The notes: generated by a model from the letters alone, not told the origin. Shown: positions 45,530 through 56,980, numbered from the stretch's first letter. The stretch is 64,000 bases of DNA from Diphasiastrum complanatum (GCA_029204225.1 CM055108.1:3897547-3961546), one strand, 5' to 3'. Numbers and translations are program-made.

Positions 45530-46650
45530 AGTCTTTCAAAGGCTATCTGCAAGAACTTGTTAGTGAACTTAAAATCATGATCACTAGCAATATCGTTCGA
45601 AAACCCATACAACCTGAACAACTTTTCAACGAAGAGTTGTGCAAGTTCCGAAGCTTTGACAATATTTTTGTTGAAATAAACTGCACCATTTTGGTAAGCC
45701 TGTCAACTACTACCCAAATGGCATCATGGCCCTTCCCAAACTTGGGAAGTCCAATCACAAAATCCATGGAGATACTTTTCCACTTCTTGTTGGGAATTTC
45801 CAATGGATGTAACAGACCAGCTGCTTTGAGTCTCACAGCTTTGAATGTATGCCTCCACATGAACTTTCATTTTTGGCCACTAAAATTCTCTTTTAACAAG
45901 GTCAAGTATTCTTTGTATATCATGATGTCCCGCATTGGGACTATCGTGACATTTATGCAGGATTTAGGCCCTAATGTCCACAACGTCTGGCACACACACT
46001 TTTCCTCTACGGAAATGTAAACCATTTCTAATGGAATAATCATCAAGTATCTTCTCTTCTCGGGACTTCTTGGAATCTTGCTTTCCACTCTTAAGTTATA
46101 GCTTCCTACCAGGACTTCTTGCCAAATACGACCAAAAAATTCATTAGTCCGTCAAAGGTCTCGTAGAGAAAGATGCAACTTGGATTGGAACTCAGCAAAG
46201 CATAACTAATTAACCTCTCCAAGCTACCTCAAAGCATCAACGACACAATTTGATGCAACTTGACGGTACTTAATGTCGAATTTGAACTTCTAAATGAGTG
46301 CCGACCAACGAGCCTTATGACTCCTAAGGTCCGAGGCATCACAAATAGACTTAAGAGATTCATGATCCATCATAACTACAAATTTGGATGCATACAAGTA
46401 ATGTCTCCATATTTTTAATGCGTGGATGACAACAACAAGTTCCTTCTCATAAGTAGAATATCTACTTTGTGGTGGGTCCAACTTCTTGATTTCGAAAGCC
46501 ATTGGTGTACCATCTTGGTAAAGAACTGCATGCACCGCATAGTCACTAGCATCCATTTCCACAGGAAAGGTTTGCTAGGGTCCACTATGTGTAAGATAAG
46601 TTCGGTAGACACTAATTTTTTCAAAAGCCTCAAAGCTTTAATTTAGTTCA
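45530..46650 (-). pseudogene. Ty3-gypsy RNase H and integrase, frameshifted
   Basis: Minus strand. RNase H-like block 46290-46562: MEMDASDYAVHAVLYQDGTP, then SRYSTYEKELVVVIHALKIW, RHYLYASKFVVMMDHESLKS. Integrase zinc finger 45867-46088 in a shifted frame: GHHDIQRIL-like sequence seen as MRDIMIYKEYLTLLKENF. Integrase core start 45543-45860: IPNKKWKSISMDFVIGLPKF, DAIWVVVDRLTKMVQFI (first catalytic Asp in SMDF). Frames change at least three times. The core ends at about 45540, next to the LTR of copy 2, so DDE is incomplete. Confidence 0.85.
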
Positions 46651-46770
46651 TCGGTCCAAACAAACTGGTGGATTGATTTTGAATGCCTTCTGGCTTTCTT
46701 CTTATAACCCTTTTACTTTAACTTTCGGCTTTCTTCACTTCCTTCAGAAGATTCATTAAAGATAATGCGA

Positions 46771-48558
46771 TTAAAGCATAGCTTGATGTAGCATGGATCT
46801 GGCTGAGTTGAGAGGAGTTTGATTCGTCCTTTTTGCAATCCCATTCTGTTGAGGTGAATAGAAAGTGGTAAACTGTCTTCTAATGCCATATTCAGCCATA
46901 TAGTCGGACATCTCGTTGGAGATGTATTCGCTGCCACCATCAGTTCGGAGTGTCTTCACTTTCCTAGACGTTTGTGTCTCATCCATGGCCTTGAATCTCT
47001 TGAAGCATTCAAAGGCTTCATATTTGTGCTTAATGAACATGACTGTAGGCCATATGGAGTAATCATCTATGAAAGTGATAAAATAGATTGCATCTCCTAA
47101 TGACGGAGCTGGCATTGGACCACAGAGATCGCTATGTACAAAATCTAATACATGCTTTGTTTTGATGGAATGTGATTATGGAAACTTGCTTCTAGAGTGC
47201 TTCCCATAGATGCATAATTCACAAAAGAAATATTTCCTATCTAATGAAGTCAGGAAATTCAAACTATCAACTAAATCATTACAACGCGTATAAGAAAGTG
47301 ATCTTGTATTCACACGTCCAAATCGACTATGCCACAGAACAACACTATTGTTTATATTTTCATTAGAGATACTAGCTAATGCAACTGAATTAGAGAGTAC
47401 ATAAAGATTTCCGACTCTAGTGCATGTAGTCAGAGTAGTATCTTCCTCGAGAATTGTACACTGTTCAGATGAGAAAGTAACAGTGTAGCCCTCATCAGTT
47501 ATCTTAGAGACTGATAACAGGTTCTTTGACAACTGAGAAACATGAAGGACGTTAGGAATACAAATGGATAGATTGTTGTTGAAGCTGATCTTCACTGCTC
47601 CTTTGCCTTCCACGCGTATGGTGCTAGAATCTCCGAGGTAGATAAATTGTTCTCTGTTGTAAGCTGTGTACTCCGTAAACCATTTCTTGCGAGAGGTCAT
47701 GTGTTGGGTAGCGCCACTGTCTAGGTACCAGCTATCATAGTCTTCGTTGTTGTAAGCCATTAACAAGTGTGTGTCTTGCCCCTTAAATTCGGCCTCGTTG
47801 GAGGAGTCTAGTTGTTGTTGTTGTTGTTGCTTCTTTGCCTCATTGTAGATCTTGATGCAACATTCCTTGATGTCGTGATTAGCTCTTTTGCAATATTTGT
47901 AGAAAAGCTTGTTGCGCAATCCACCATGCTCACCTTGAGTGCGAGGCTTCCGTTGTTGCTACTGCACTTGATTCTTGCCCTTGGAATAGTCTTTCTTCTT
48001 GGTGTATAGAGCCATGGATTTGTCTTTGATGGACATGCTGCTAGTCTTTCTCCACATTTCTTCTTGAAGAAGATGACCGATCACCTTTTGAAGAGTGAGG
48101 TCGGGTTGTGTGGAGATCATCACTACAAAGTGCTCATAGGACTTTGGAAGAGAAGAAAGCAGGTCATAACGACATCATCATCTTGAGTAGAACATCCTAC
48201 AACTGATAACTGATCTAACAGGGACTTGAAGCTGTTGATGTGAAAAGTGATGGCAGTAGAATCAGACATGCTACGTGGTAACGTGAGATATTTGGGAGTC
48301 GGCCAGATTAAGTGTGATACATGCTAAGGCCTTCTGATCTTTGATCCTCCAGGTCTTTGCTTGATCACCATCTTCTGGATTCAAGTCTGCACTTTCTACT
48401 ACATCCCAAAGATCTCTATCTATCAACATCATTCTAAGTTTTAACTTCCAAATGTAGAAGCTAGAACCATTGAACTTGTCAATGACTCTAGCTTCACAGA
48501 GTGATGAAGATGAGGAGCTACGTATATGAGACATGATAACAGTATACAAATAGAACAA
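46771..48558 (-). pseudogene. Ty1-copia gag, protease and integrase
   Basis: Minus strand. Gag start 48271-48558: EARVIDKFNGSSFYIWKLKL, LIDRDLWDVVESADL. Zinc knuckle about 47860-47919: YKYCKRANHDIKECC (the first Cys of C-x2-C replaced by Tyr or shifted). Protease: WYLDSGATQHMTSRKKWF (DSGA intact) and LSKNLLSVSKITDEGYTVTF. GAG-pre-integrase: VVLWHSRFGRVNTRSL, CELCIYGKHSRSKF. Integrase 46771-47115: FITFIDDYSIWPTVMFIKHK, TLRTDGGSEYISNEM and FTTFYSPQQNGIAKRTNQT (second Asp and Glu-region residues). Frames break at about 47919-48271 and 47115-47176. RT is missing; a gypsy fragment lies next to it. Confidence 0.88.
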
Positions 48559-48586
48559 AAGTAATCTCTCAGTTTATTTGAGCTAT

Positions 48587-49330
48587 GCTTTGATACCAAT
48601 ATGATGGGGCAAGGGAGATAGAAGAACACGAACGAAGAAGAGAACAGAAATATCGTGGAATAGCTCTCCTGTTCTGATCGGCTGCTAAGTGCAAAAAGAG
48701 TCTAATAGACAGCTTATGCTAAATGTAATCACAACTTTAAGTGTTCTAATTGTCCAATAGGATCTTAAAAATTAATTCATACTCTAAAACAAGAGTACAG
48801 TCCACCGAAGATATTAGAGATGGTTTGTGTGTGGTACTACTGAAATCATATTCAATGTGAAGTATAATTCTGAAATAAATCGAAGAGTAGTGTGGTATCG
48901 CGAGTTCCTCAGACATTAAAGACAGCCATCGTATGATTAGAAACTGAGGAGTTGTAGATGTTTGTATTCTGATCAGAGTGAGTAAACAAGCGCGATCAAA
49001 CAGCAGTGAAAGTGCATTCAATCACAACAAGCATTCATCTACGTGTTGTACACAGATAAAAGCAAGCTACTGTTATATTACACTAAAGCACAATCCAAAT
49101 AGCAATTATAACCAAAAATTTATGGTGTAATTGGGAGGCTCAAATAATGCATCTCATGGACGGAGCAACCAATAATCTATGTTTGGACGATCTATTTATA
49201 GATTTCATCCGTGTATTAATTACATTGAATGCTTGTCACCTAATTAAGAAAGCTGTTGTACTTGGAAGTATATGGCTTTTGTGACAACTGTACACAATAG
49301 TATAGACGGTCAATAATTCAGCATCGTTGA
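48587..49330 (-). mobile_element. 5' LTR and primer site of the copia element at 46771-48558
   Basis: Minus strand: the LTR should end at about 48602 (..CCCCATCA), followed by ATTGGTATCAAAGC (48600-48587), a near-match to the tRNA-iMet primer site. A TATAAATA box (minus strand, 49200-49193) suits a U3 promoter. The outer LTR boundary is not certain; 49330 is a guess. Confidence 0.6.
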
Positions 49331-49373
49331 CGCAGACGAGGACGTCGCTGGAGCGTTCCTTGTTTATTTTAGA

Positions 49374-49515
49374 TGACCTTCGGGATTTTTTTTCTCTCTT
49401 TGCATTTTTTGCAAAAAGCCGAAGGTGCCCTCAAAAGACGATGGTCTTTAAAACACTTTAACTCATGAGTAGATGACCTTTCTTTCTTTGCATTTTTCGC
49501 AAAAAGCCGAAGGTA
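49374..49515. repeat. Two hairpins with ACCTTCGG / CCGAAGGT arms
   Basis: ACCTTCGG...TTTGCATTTTTTGCAAAAAGCCGAAGGT (about 49377-49429) and a second, shorter copy GACCTTTCTTTCTTTGCATTTTTCGCAAAAAGCCGAAGGT to about 49514. The inner TTTGCA..TGCAAA also pairs. Confidence 0.7.
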
Positions 49516-49619
49516 TGTTAAGACAGTTAAACTTTTGAACTATGCAAGTTTTAGGGTTAAGGGTTTAGGGCTTTGAGAGTGATTTTGAAATATGAGATAA
49601 GTGATGATAAGTGATTAAT

Positions 49620-49906
49620 ATTCACATACACATGTCACACACACATTCAAGCAACGTTGATTACACATAGACATACACACACTACATACACAACTATGCA
49701 TAGCCATATACACACATATACACACACCCTACACATACATACATTCAACATACATATTCAGCTGCATGAGAAAACAATCCACAATTAGCCTCTTGCCATC
49801 GTCAAAAGCCTCGGTCGACCTCCAGCTGCCCGTCATCGACACACACATACACACAACACAAGCGCACACGCTCGTGTGTCCGCCATCGGCGGGCACACTT
49901 TACTAG
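49620..49906 (+). mobile_element. Helitron-like 3' end preceded by CA-rich array, plus orientation
   Basis: Stem GTCCGCC-ATC-GGCGGGC (49878-49894), then ACACTTTA and CTAG (49903-49906) and T. The 250 bp before it is CA/CACATA-rich (49620-49870). The terminus is 21 bp from the mirror-image terminus that follows. Confidence 0.75.
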
Positions 49907-49927
49907 TATGTATATATAATATTTATA

Positions 49928-49980
49928 CTAGTAAAGTGTGCCCGCCGTTGACGGGCAATGGAGGCCGATCTAATCTGAAC
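49928..49980 (-). mobile_element. Helitron-like 3' end, minus orientation
   Basis: On the minus strand: GATCGGCCTCCATT, GCCCGTC-AAC-GGCGGGC (49956-49940), ACACTTTA, CTAG (49931-49928), T. It is tail-to-tail with the plus-strand end at 49906. The rest of the element would extend rightwards; its 5' end is not found. Confidence 0.75.
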
Positions 49981-50328
49981 CAAAAATGCATCAAAGAATC
50001 TGATAATAACTATTGCTTTCACAAATCTGAACATAAAATGCATCAAAGCATCCAATGATTACTTATTACTGATGCTTTGACGGATCTGAACTCTTGAAGA
50101 CTTGAAAGTAGCTCCAACCATTATGTTCGGCAATGCACAACACATTTTAGCCCAAATGGAAATGGACAGACCCTGTCCTACTGAGGAGCACCTAAGAGGT
50201 TCATCCACCTACTTAGTACTAACTTTATTTATTATATATTCACCAGTCGGAATTGTGGAGTCTTAAACATTATTATTCCGCTAGAGAAGATGATCCCTAT
50301 ATATAGTATGGTTGTTCTGTACCATCTC

Positions 50329-50359
<31 letters not shown>

Positions 50360-51129
50360 ACAAATTATATCGTCATTTTTACTCCAAAAGCGTTTCTGGA
50401 GGGACCATTTGGGTACGGACACAGAAGAACTTGGAATCTAACCAACAAAATCTTACCACTCGAATCTGTCGCTAAGCAAAAAGAAACACCACCATCCAAG
50501 CGTCTTTATAAGAGCTTTGCAATCTATGCAGACTAAAAGTTATCGCACACGATATTGTAAATTTTCAGCTATTAATTTTGGTTCCGCTGCTTTATGCTGA
50601 CTGAAAGGCCATGGAAATCTGACAAGACATGACATTATAAAACGACTCTTGAACATATTGCAAGGCACATTCTAAGGTGAATTTCAGAGCCAAATTCAAA
50701 TAATTTCGAGTCTAAAAGTAATTTTTTTAATATGATAAGCGCTCACATTCATCATTGTTGATTCACAAATTTTCAAATAGATGATCACAAATGACGACGA
50801 CTTTTGTGCGGGATTTCTACAAGTGAACAACAATGTAACTCTTGGAATAGTCATTCTTAATTCAATCGATTATGTTCTATCGGGAGTGAAAACAAAGGCA
50901 GAACAGAGACTCAAAGAATTGAGAGAGTCTGATAAGTAGGTGTGGGCATCTCTCCAAAAAGCCTCATTTGATCTTGAGAAATCTGCAAGATCACCAAAAC
51001 CACATAATTTTTGCAAGCAACAACGGTTGATAGATTACACATTTGTATTTAACTAAGATGCACTGATTCAAAAAAGGATTTTTTGGCCCAAGATAGGATC
51101 GGATCGAGGTGGATTTGTTCTGACCATTT
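49981..51129. other. Intergenic or Helitron interior; (CA)n at 50329-50363
   Basis: No ORF with a motif, and no Rep/helicase signature. A CA microsatellite lies at 50329-50363. It may be the body of a non-autonomous Helitron. Confidence 0.45.
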
Positions 51130-53366
51130 GTATATTTTTTACCCTTGGTATTGTTAACTCGAGTTTTTCAAAAGGCTCGATTTTTTTCTCGAGATTCAAT
51201 TTTTTTCAATGACTCGATTTTTCCAATGACTCAAATTTTTTCAATGACTCGATTTTTTCCAATGACTTGAATTTTTCAGAGGACTCAAATTTTTTGGAAC
51301 GACTTGAAATTAACAAATAGACTAAAACTTTTCCGACGATTCGAATTTTTGCAAAGGATAGAATTTTCGAAAAACTTTAGCATAAAAGATTAGTAAAAAA
51401 GAAAACCAAATCCAAATGTGAAAGAGACTCATGAGAGAATATTCATTCGACTCGAATTTTTAGTCGACTCGAATTGGACGAACTCAAATTTTCAGTCGAC
51501 TCGAATTGGATGAACTTGAATTTTTTGACGAACTCAAATTTTGAAGACTTCAAATTTTCGAGACTCAATTTTGAAGACACAATTGTTTTGAGAATTTTTG
51601 GAGACTCGAAATTTTTGAGACTCAATTTTTGCAGACTCAAATTTTTGAAGACACGAATTTTTTGAGATACGAATTTCTCTAGACTCGAATTTTTCGAAAG
51701 TCAGATTTTTTGAGACATAAATTTCTGGAGACTCCAAATTTGTGAGACTCAATTATTGCAGACTCGAATTTTTGGAGACACGAATTTTTTTGGAGACTCA
51801 ATTTTTGGAGACACAAATTTTTCTAAACTCGAATTTTTAGAGACACGAATTTTTCGAGACTCAATTTTTGGAGACACGAATTTTTGGAAACTTGAGACAC
51901 GAATTTTCTGAGACTCAAAATTTTCAAGACTCAATTTAAAATTTTTGGAGACTCGAAATTTTTGAGACTCAATTTTTGGAGACACGAATTTTTTGAGACT
52001 CGAAATTTTTTAGACTCAATTTTCGGAGACACGAATTTTTTGAGACTCCAATGTTTAGAGAATCGAAATTTTTGAGGCTCAATTTTTGGAGAGACAAATT
52101 CTTGGAGACTCAAGACACAAATTTTTGGAGAGACGAATTTTTGGAGACTCGAGACACGAATTTTTAGAGACATGAATTTTTGGAGATTCCAAATTTTCGA
52201 GACTCAATTTTGGAGACACAAAATTTTGGAGACTCGAAATTTTTGAGACGCAATTTTCATAGACTCGAATTTTTGGAGATACGAATGATTTGAGACAAGA
52301 ATTTCTCCATGTTCGAATTTTTCTAAACTCAAACTTTTGGAGACATGAATTTTTGGAGACTCCAAATTTTCGAGACTCAATTTTTGCAATTCGAGATTTG
52401 ATTTTTGGAGACACGAATTTTGAGAGACTCGAAATTCTCGAGGCTCAATTTTAGAGACACGAATTTTTGGTGACACGAATTTTTAGAAATGAATTTATTT
52501 GAGACATGAATTTTTTGAGACTCAAATTTTTGGAGACTCGAAACTCGAATTTTTGGAGACACGAATGTTTAGAGACGAATTTTTGGAGATACGAAATTTT
52601 CGAGACTCGAGACTTGAATATTTGAAGACTCCAAATTTTTTAAACTCAAAATTTTGGAGACACGAGACTCGAATTTTTCTAGACAAGAATTTCTGGAGAC
52701 TTGAGACTCGAATTTTTGGAGATACGAATTTTTTGAGACTCGAAACTCGAATTTTAGAAGACTCGAATTTTTGGAGACTCAAACTTTTGAAGACACGAAT
52801 TTTGGGAGACACAAGACTCGAATTTTTCCAGACACGATTTTTTCTAAACTCGAATTTTTGGAGACACAATTTTTTCTAAACTCGAATTTTTAGAGACACG
52901 AATTTTCGAGACTCAAGTTTTGGAGACACAAATTTTTGGAGACTCTAAATTTTCGAAACTCAATTTTTGCAGACTCGAATTTTTGAAGACACGAATTCTT
53001 GAGACTCGAATTTTTTGAGACCGACTCGATTTTTTGTACAGACTCAAATTTTTCCATATGATTGAATTTTTCCAATGACTCGAATTTTCCAATACTCGAA
53101 TTTTTGCAATGGATCGATTTTTTAGAACATCTCAAATTTTCTTCAAAGACTCAAATTTTTTCGAAGGATCGAACTGTCAACTCAAATTTTTTCAAAAGAT
53201 CGAAGGACCCTTTGTACTGTCAAGTCGAACTTTTCATAAGACTCGAATTTTTTCAAAGCCTCGAATGTTTTGAAAGACTCGATTTTTTTATGAGACTCAA
53301 ATTTTTCAAGGGTTCGAATTTTTACAAGGACTCGAATTTTTCCAAAGACTCGAGATCGACTATCAT
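51130..53366. repeat. Degenerate minisatellite, unit about 16-20 bp (GAGACTCGAATTTTTG)
   Basis: About 2.2 kb of tandem units around GAGAC(T/A)CGAATTTTTG, with variants ACTCAATTTTTGG, CTCGAAATTTTTGA and, towards both ends, CAATGACTCGATTTTTTC. The open frames through it (repeats of VSKNSCLQKFES type) are artefacts of the unit. No gene. It ends next to a decayed Helitron 3' end (53401-53430). Confidence 0.93.
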
Positions 53367-53430
53367 CCAAATCATCGGCCACTTTTGATCGGCCTCCATT
53401 GCCCGTCAACGACAAGGACTCACAAGTTGT
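53367..53430 (+). mobile_element. Decayed Helitron-like 3' end
   Basis: CATCCAAATCATCGGCC, then GATCGGCCTCCATT, GCCCGTCAACGACAAGG, ACTCACAAGTTG. It follows the terminus consensus seen at 39219-39247 up to the stem, but the stem's right arm and CTAG are mutated. Confidence 0.6.
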
Positions 53431-53449
53431 ATACATATATATCTAAGAA

Positions 53450-53565
53450 AATTGATGGCGGACGCAGACGCGCGTCCACGTCCAGACGTGGACGCGCCAA
53501 GGGTGCGTCGCGACCGGACGCGTCCGATTTTTTGCATAAAAAAAAAATTCAAAAAAAAAATACAA
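53450..53565. repeat. GGACGCGTCC foldback with A-rich core
   Basis: GCGGACGCAGACGCGCGTCC, then CAGACGTGGACGCGCC, GACCGGACGCGTCC and runs of A. Related to 13590-13715 and 56820-56960. Confidence 0.6.
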
Positions 53566-54299
53566 GCACGTGCCTACACTGTCTCCCATCCCAAAAGCAA
53601 AATAAAAGCAATTTACGGCCCCTATTTTCCCCCGAAATTAGTTATCAGAGGGTGTGGCACCCACCTGCTCCCTCCTGTTAAAAAATAGGAAAACGGTATA
53701 AAAAAAATTTGCAACAGACCTAACCATTGGGCCATGCCTCTCATAACTGAGATATTACTAAACAACCATGGCTAATGAGCAGTTCATAAATTATTACGAA
53801 CCTTCATTAGGAATTAAGTTCCAAAAAAACGACAAAGAAAGATCTAAGAGTGGCTTTGAGTGAAGATGATGGTTTGTATGGCAAACATATTATTGGTTTA
53901 GGGTTTAGGGTGCATCAGTGACCGTCTCAAGGAAGTGAATGCTCACCAGAGGATTGGGGAGAGGTGAACGCTCAAAAGAGTGACAAGCTCTCAAGAGCAG
54001 AAGTCTCTGGGGGAAATTAGGGCTCAGTGCCAAAGGAGTGACAAGCTCTCAAGACAGGAAACCACAAGATTGACACTACTATATCTAAGACTTATATGAT
54101 GAGATCGATTCCCCCCCGGATAAACTTCAACATCTTACTAACTACTTAAGCAAAATTGTGTCATTCACTATAGAAAACCACAAGACCTATACTAGTACTA
54201 CTGTGACTCGGTTGATGAGATCGGTTTCTCCCCGGATGAACTTCAACAGCTTACTAATTACTTATGGCACTACTTCAACACCCTACAATACGATGTCGA
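53566..54299. other. Intergenic; short two-copy repeat, no gene seen
   Basis: GATGAGATCG(A/G)TT..CCCCGGAT(A/G)AACTTCAACA occurs at about 54098 and 54205 (period about 107 bp). No motif-bearing ORF. Confidence 0.5.
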
Positions 54300-55205
54300 A
54301 ATTTTGTGTACTAGCACGGGGGCTCCGAAACATCTCCCAGTTTTCAGGTCCCGACCGGACAAAGTGTCCCTGAAGCCCTATTTAACGTCGAACTTCAGAC
54401 GGACGTTGCAGGCCGACCATCGGTCTTTCTCGTCTTGTTTGTTCCCATAGGTTCATATCGAGGTTGTCCATTGGCCAAAGCAGACGGCACCTGAAACGGA
54501 TCTTGTTTGGAGAAACGGGGCCGTCGGATGGAGAGTTGCAAAACCAGTCCATTTCACTTGACCTAATTGCGCTTCTCTCCAGTCGAAGGGCCATTTTGAC
54601 CGAACGATATCCGAATCGAGCTAGGATCAATCCCTTGGGTTTGTATCGGGATCATGAACCTGTGGACTATCTTCCCGGACCATTTATGGATTATACATAG
54701 TACCATGGCCTATGTGATGAGATAGATTTAGGGTTTGGACCATTTTGATCGAACGACACCCGAATCGAAACAGGCTCGGTCACTTGAGATCGTATCGGGA
54801 TCACGAATCGTTGGATTGTATTCCCGGACCATTCTGTCAATTCCGAATGTTTTCAAATCTCATCCCGGAAAAGTGTTCCCAAAGCCCTATTTTGACCCTG
54901 AACTTCAGAACGACGTACTGGTCTTGTCGTCCGTCCGGTCCTCATTCCGTCTGCTCCCACAGATACCTATCAAGGTTATCCGCTGGCCGAAACGGACGAC
55001 ACCTGAAACGGATCCCGTTTGGAGAAACGAGACCGTCGGACGGATAGCTGCAAAACTAGTCCATTTTGATTGACCTAATTGCGTTTCTAACCCATCGAAC
55101 TGCCATTTTGGCAGGACGATGCCCGAATCGAGCCAGGCTCGTTCCCTTGGGTACGTACCTGCTCCACGAACCAATGGACTGTATTCCTGGACCATTAATA
55201 CATTC
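54300..55205. repeat. Tandem repeat, unit about 508 bp, GC-richer than its surroundings
   Basis: AAGCCCTATTT starts near 54372 and 54880. Shared words follow in the same order: TGGCC(A/G)AA(G/A)C(A/G)GACG, CACCTGAAACGGATC, GTTTGGAGAAACG, CCATTTTGAC-type, CCGAATCGAG and CCCGGACCATT. A partial middle part is at 54735-54865. The many ORFs in it are by-products. Confidence 0.8.
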
Positions 55206-55423
55206 TACGCAGGTTTAAGTGTATGCTAAACTAGTTGAATCTGCACATACCTGTGGTGCAACGACACAATGAGGATTGGGTGGAGTTGATGATGTTTATG
55301 GATGTGGTTATGATGATTATGCTTGTGGCTTGTTTTGATGGTTATGGTTGTCCAATCGAAAACTACGCAAAACTATTGTATCAACATCAAGCAGCAAATG
55401 AGCAAGCAACTAATGAAAGAATA

Positions 55424-56422
55424 TATATCTGGACAACACGCTGTGGCCCGACCTCCTCTATCGTTGTGCGAATGATGCCGTAAATGTACTCGGCCGAATG
55501 CACTCTCCCTGCCTCGGAGGCGTCAATGCTGCGCAGGAACATGGAACCGTAACAACTAGAAACAATCACGTTGATGAGTGGACGTCTGCGACGATCAGTC
55601 CACCCATCAACCATGATGGAACAGCCGTATCTATCCCAAGCCTCGTGTAGTGAGGCCAGTCTCTCTTTGACTGATGCAACCCGGTCTTGGAGCAAAGGGC
55701 CTCGTAGTGCGTCGGTTGTGGGTGGTGTGTAGCCGGGCCCGCAGACTGCAACTTTCGAGATAGCCTCTTGAAAGATGCGGGATGATGCCATGATAAAGGG
55801 GAGGTTCAGGTCATAGAACATTTGTGCTATGGTCCTGTTGGCCTCTCTGTGCTGCCCCTCTCTGAAAGATCCCGGCATGGACATCTGTCTGGTGCCTCGG
55901 GATGTGGATGGCTGGGAGGATGCAGATGGATGATGCGGATCTGGAGGTGGTGGCATAGGTGCAGGTGCGGAGGCAGATCTGACAGTGATGGCAGAGGCGT
56001 AGGTGCAGCAGTGGAGGCTGGATCCATGGGGAGTACTGGCGGAGGCGGAGGCGGTGGTGGGGGTGGGGCAGGTGCAGATGCAGCGGCGGATGCGACGGTG
56101 GGGGCGGTGGCGCTGGGTGTACCAGTGGCAGGGGCGGTGGCAGTGGGTGCACCAGTAGAAATAGAGTCCGCGGCATCTGTGGACGACTCGACGGGCTCAG
56201 CAGCTGGCTCAGAATAGTCTCGATAATGCGAGCCCTTTCCGCAGCAGGGATGACCATACAAATGCCGATCCCGTAGCGTCCCCCCGTGGGTCGGACTTGC
56301 AACCCCCCCAGATGTGCTCGAACCCCAGAGGCGTTCCCTGTGAACCGCCTTCGACAAAAAGGGCAACGCCACATTTTGTTGGGCATCACCTCCACCTCAT
56401 CCCAAATGGGACGAGCAGCCAT
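55424..56422 (-). pseudogene. hAT-type transposase N-terminus (BED finger and DUF659), frameshifted and truncated
   Basis: Minus strand. 56422 starts MAARPIWDEVEVMPNKMWRC with a BED-type finger CPFCRRRFTGNASGVRAHLG (C-x2-C..H) and ends with CMVIPAAERARIIETIL. After a proline-rich linker and a frame change at about 55960, 55424-55956 reads FYDLNLPFIMASSRIFQEAI, GYTPPTTDALRGPLLQDRV, GCSIMVDGWTDRRRRPLINV, SSCYGSMFLRSIDASE and IYGIIRTTIEEVGPQRVVQI, which is the DUF659 domain. The expected next motif (VTDN) is replaced after 55424, so the catalytic core and the dimerisation domain are missing. It would cut and paste DNA if complete. Upstream is a (TC)n run. Confidence 0.88.
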
Positions 56423-56694
56423 CTCTCTCTCTCTCTCTCACGCACACACAGAAGCACGGAAATCCAAGCTCTCTCTCCCACCCTAAACCCTAAACCCCAA
56501 ACCTAAGCACCCTTAATTTAACCTAAATCCTAAACTCACACACACACATTGTGCACACACACAAATCCTCTCTCTCTCCATCCCTCACACTCTCTGTCTC
56601 TTCCTCTCTCTCTCTCTCTCTCACACAGATCACCACACACACAAAACTGTATGCACACAAATCAACAATATCTTTTCACACACACACACAAACA

Positions 56695-56753
<59 letters not shown>

Positions 56754-56760
56754 GCCCTCT
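56423..56760. repeat. TC and CA microsatellites with telomere-like motif
   Basis: (TC)n 56424-56439 and 56698-56750, CA runs, and CCCTAAACCCTAAACCCC at 56482-56500. An interstitial telomere motif of this length is common in plant promoters and is not a telomere. Confidence 0.85.
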
Positions 56761-56819
56761 TTTGCTGCTCTCGGGTTTTGCGGACTGTCCGCATGGCCCG
56801 CGTGCTTTTGTTTTTTTTT

Positions 56820-56965
56820 TTTAAAAACACGTCCGGGCCCCGGCCGCGTCTGCGTCCGCGTCCGGACGAATTAAAAAAAATAGGACGCGTTCAACCCCAC
56901 GTCCGGGTCCGGGCGGACGCGGACGCGGGCACTTCGGCCCGGACCCTCATGTCTATATAATGATA
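56820..56965. repeat. CGTCCGGACG-rich foldback with A core
   Basis: GTCCGGGCCCCGGCCGCGTC, GTCCGCGTCCGGACG, AATTAAAAAAAATA, then ACGTCCGGGTCCGGGCGGAC and GCGGGCACTTCGGCCCGGAC. Third member of the GGACGCG family. Confidence 0.6.
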
Positions 56966-56977
56966 ATTATTAAATAT

Positions 56978-56980
<3 letters not shown>

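Noticed and set aside
51443-53436. Many overlapping frames with SPKIRVSKNSCLQKFES-like repeats
   Set aside because: They are translations of the 16-20-bp minisatellite unit; frames change at random and start/stop positions follow the repeat.
55822-56217. Gly-rich ORF on the plus strand opposite the hAT linker
   Set aside because: Antisense of a Pro-coding GC-rich stretch; no homology signal of its own.
56477-56505. Telomere repeat CCCTAAACCCTAAACCCC as a chromosome end
   Set aside because: Two units only, within ordinary sequence; short interstitial telo-boxes are common in plants.
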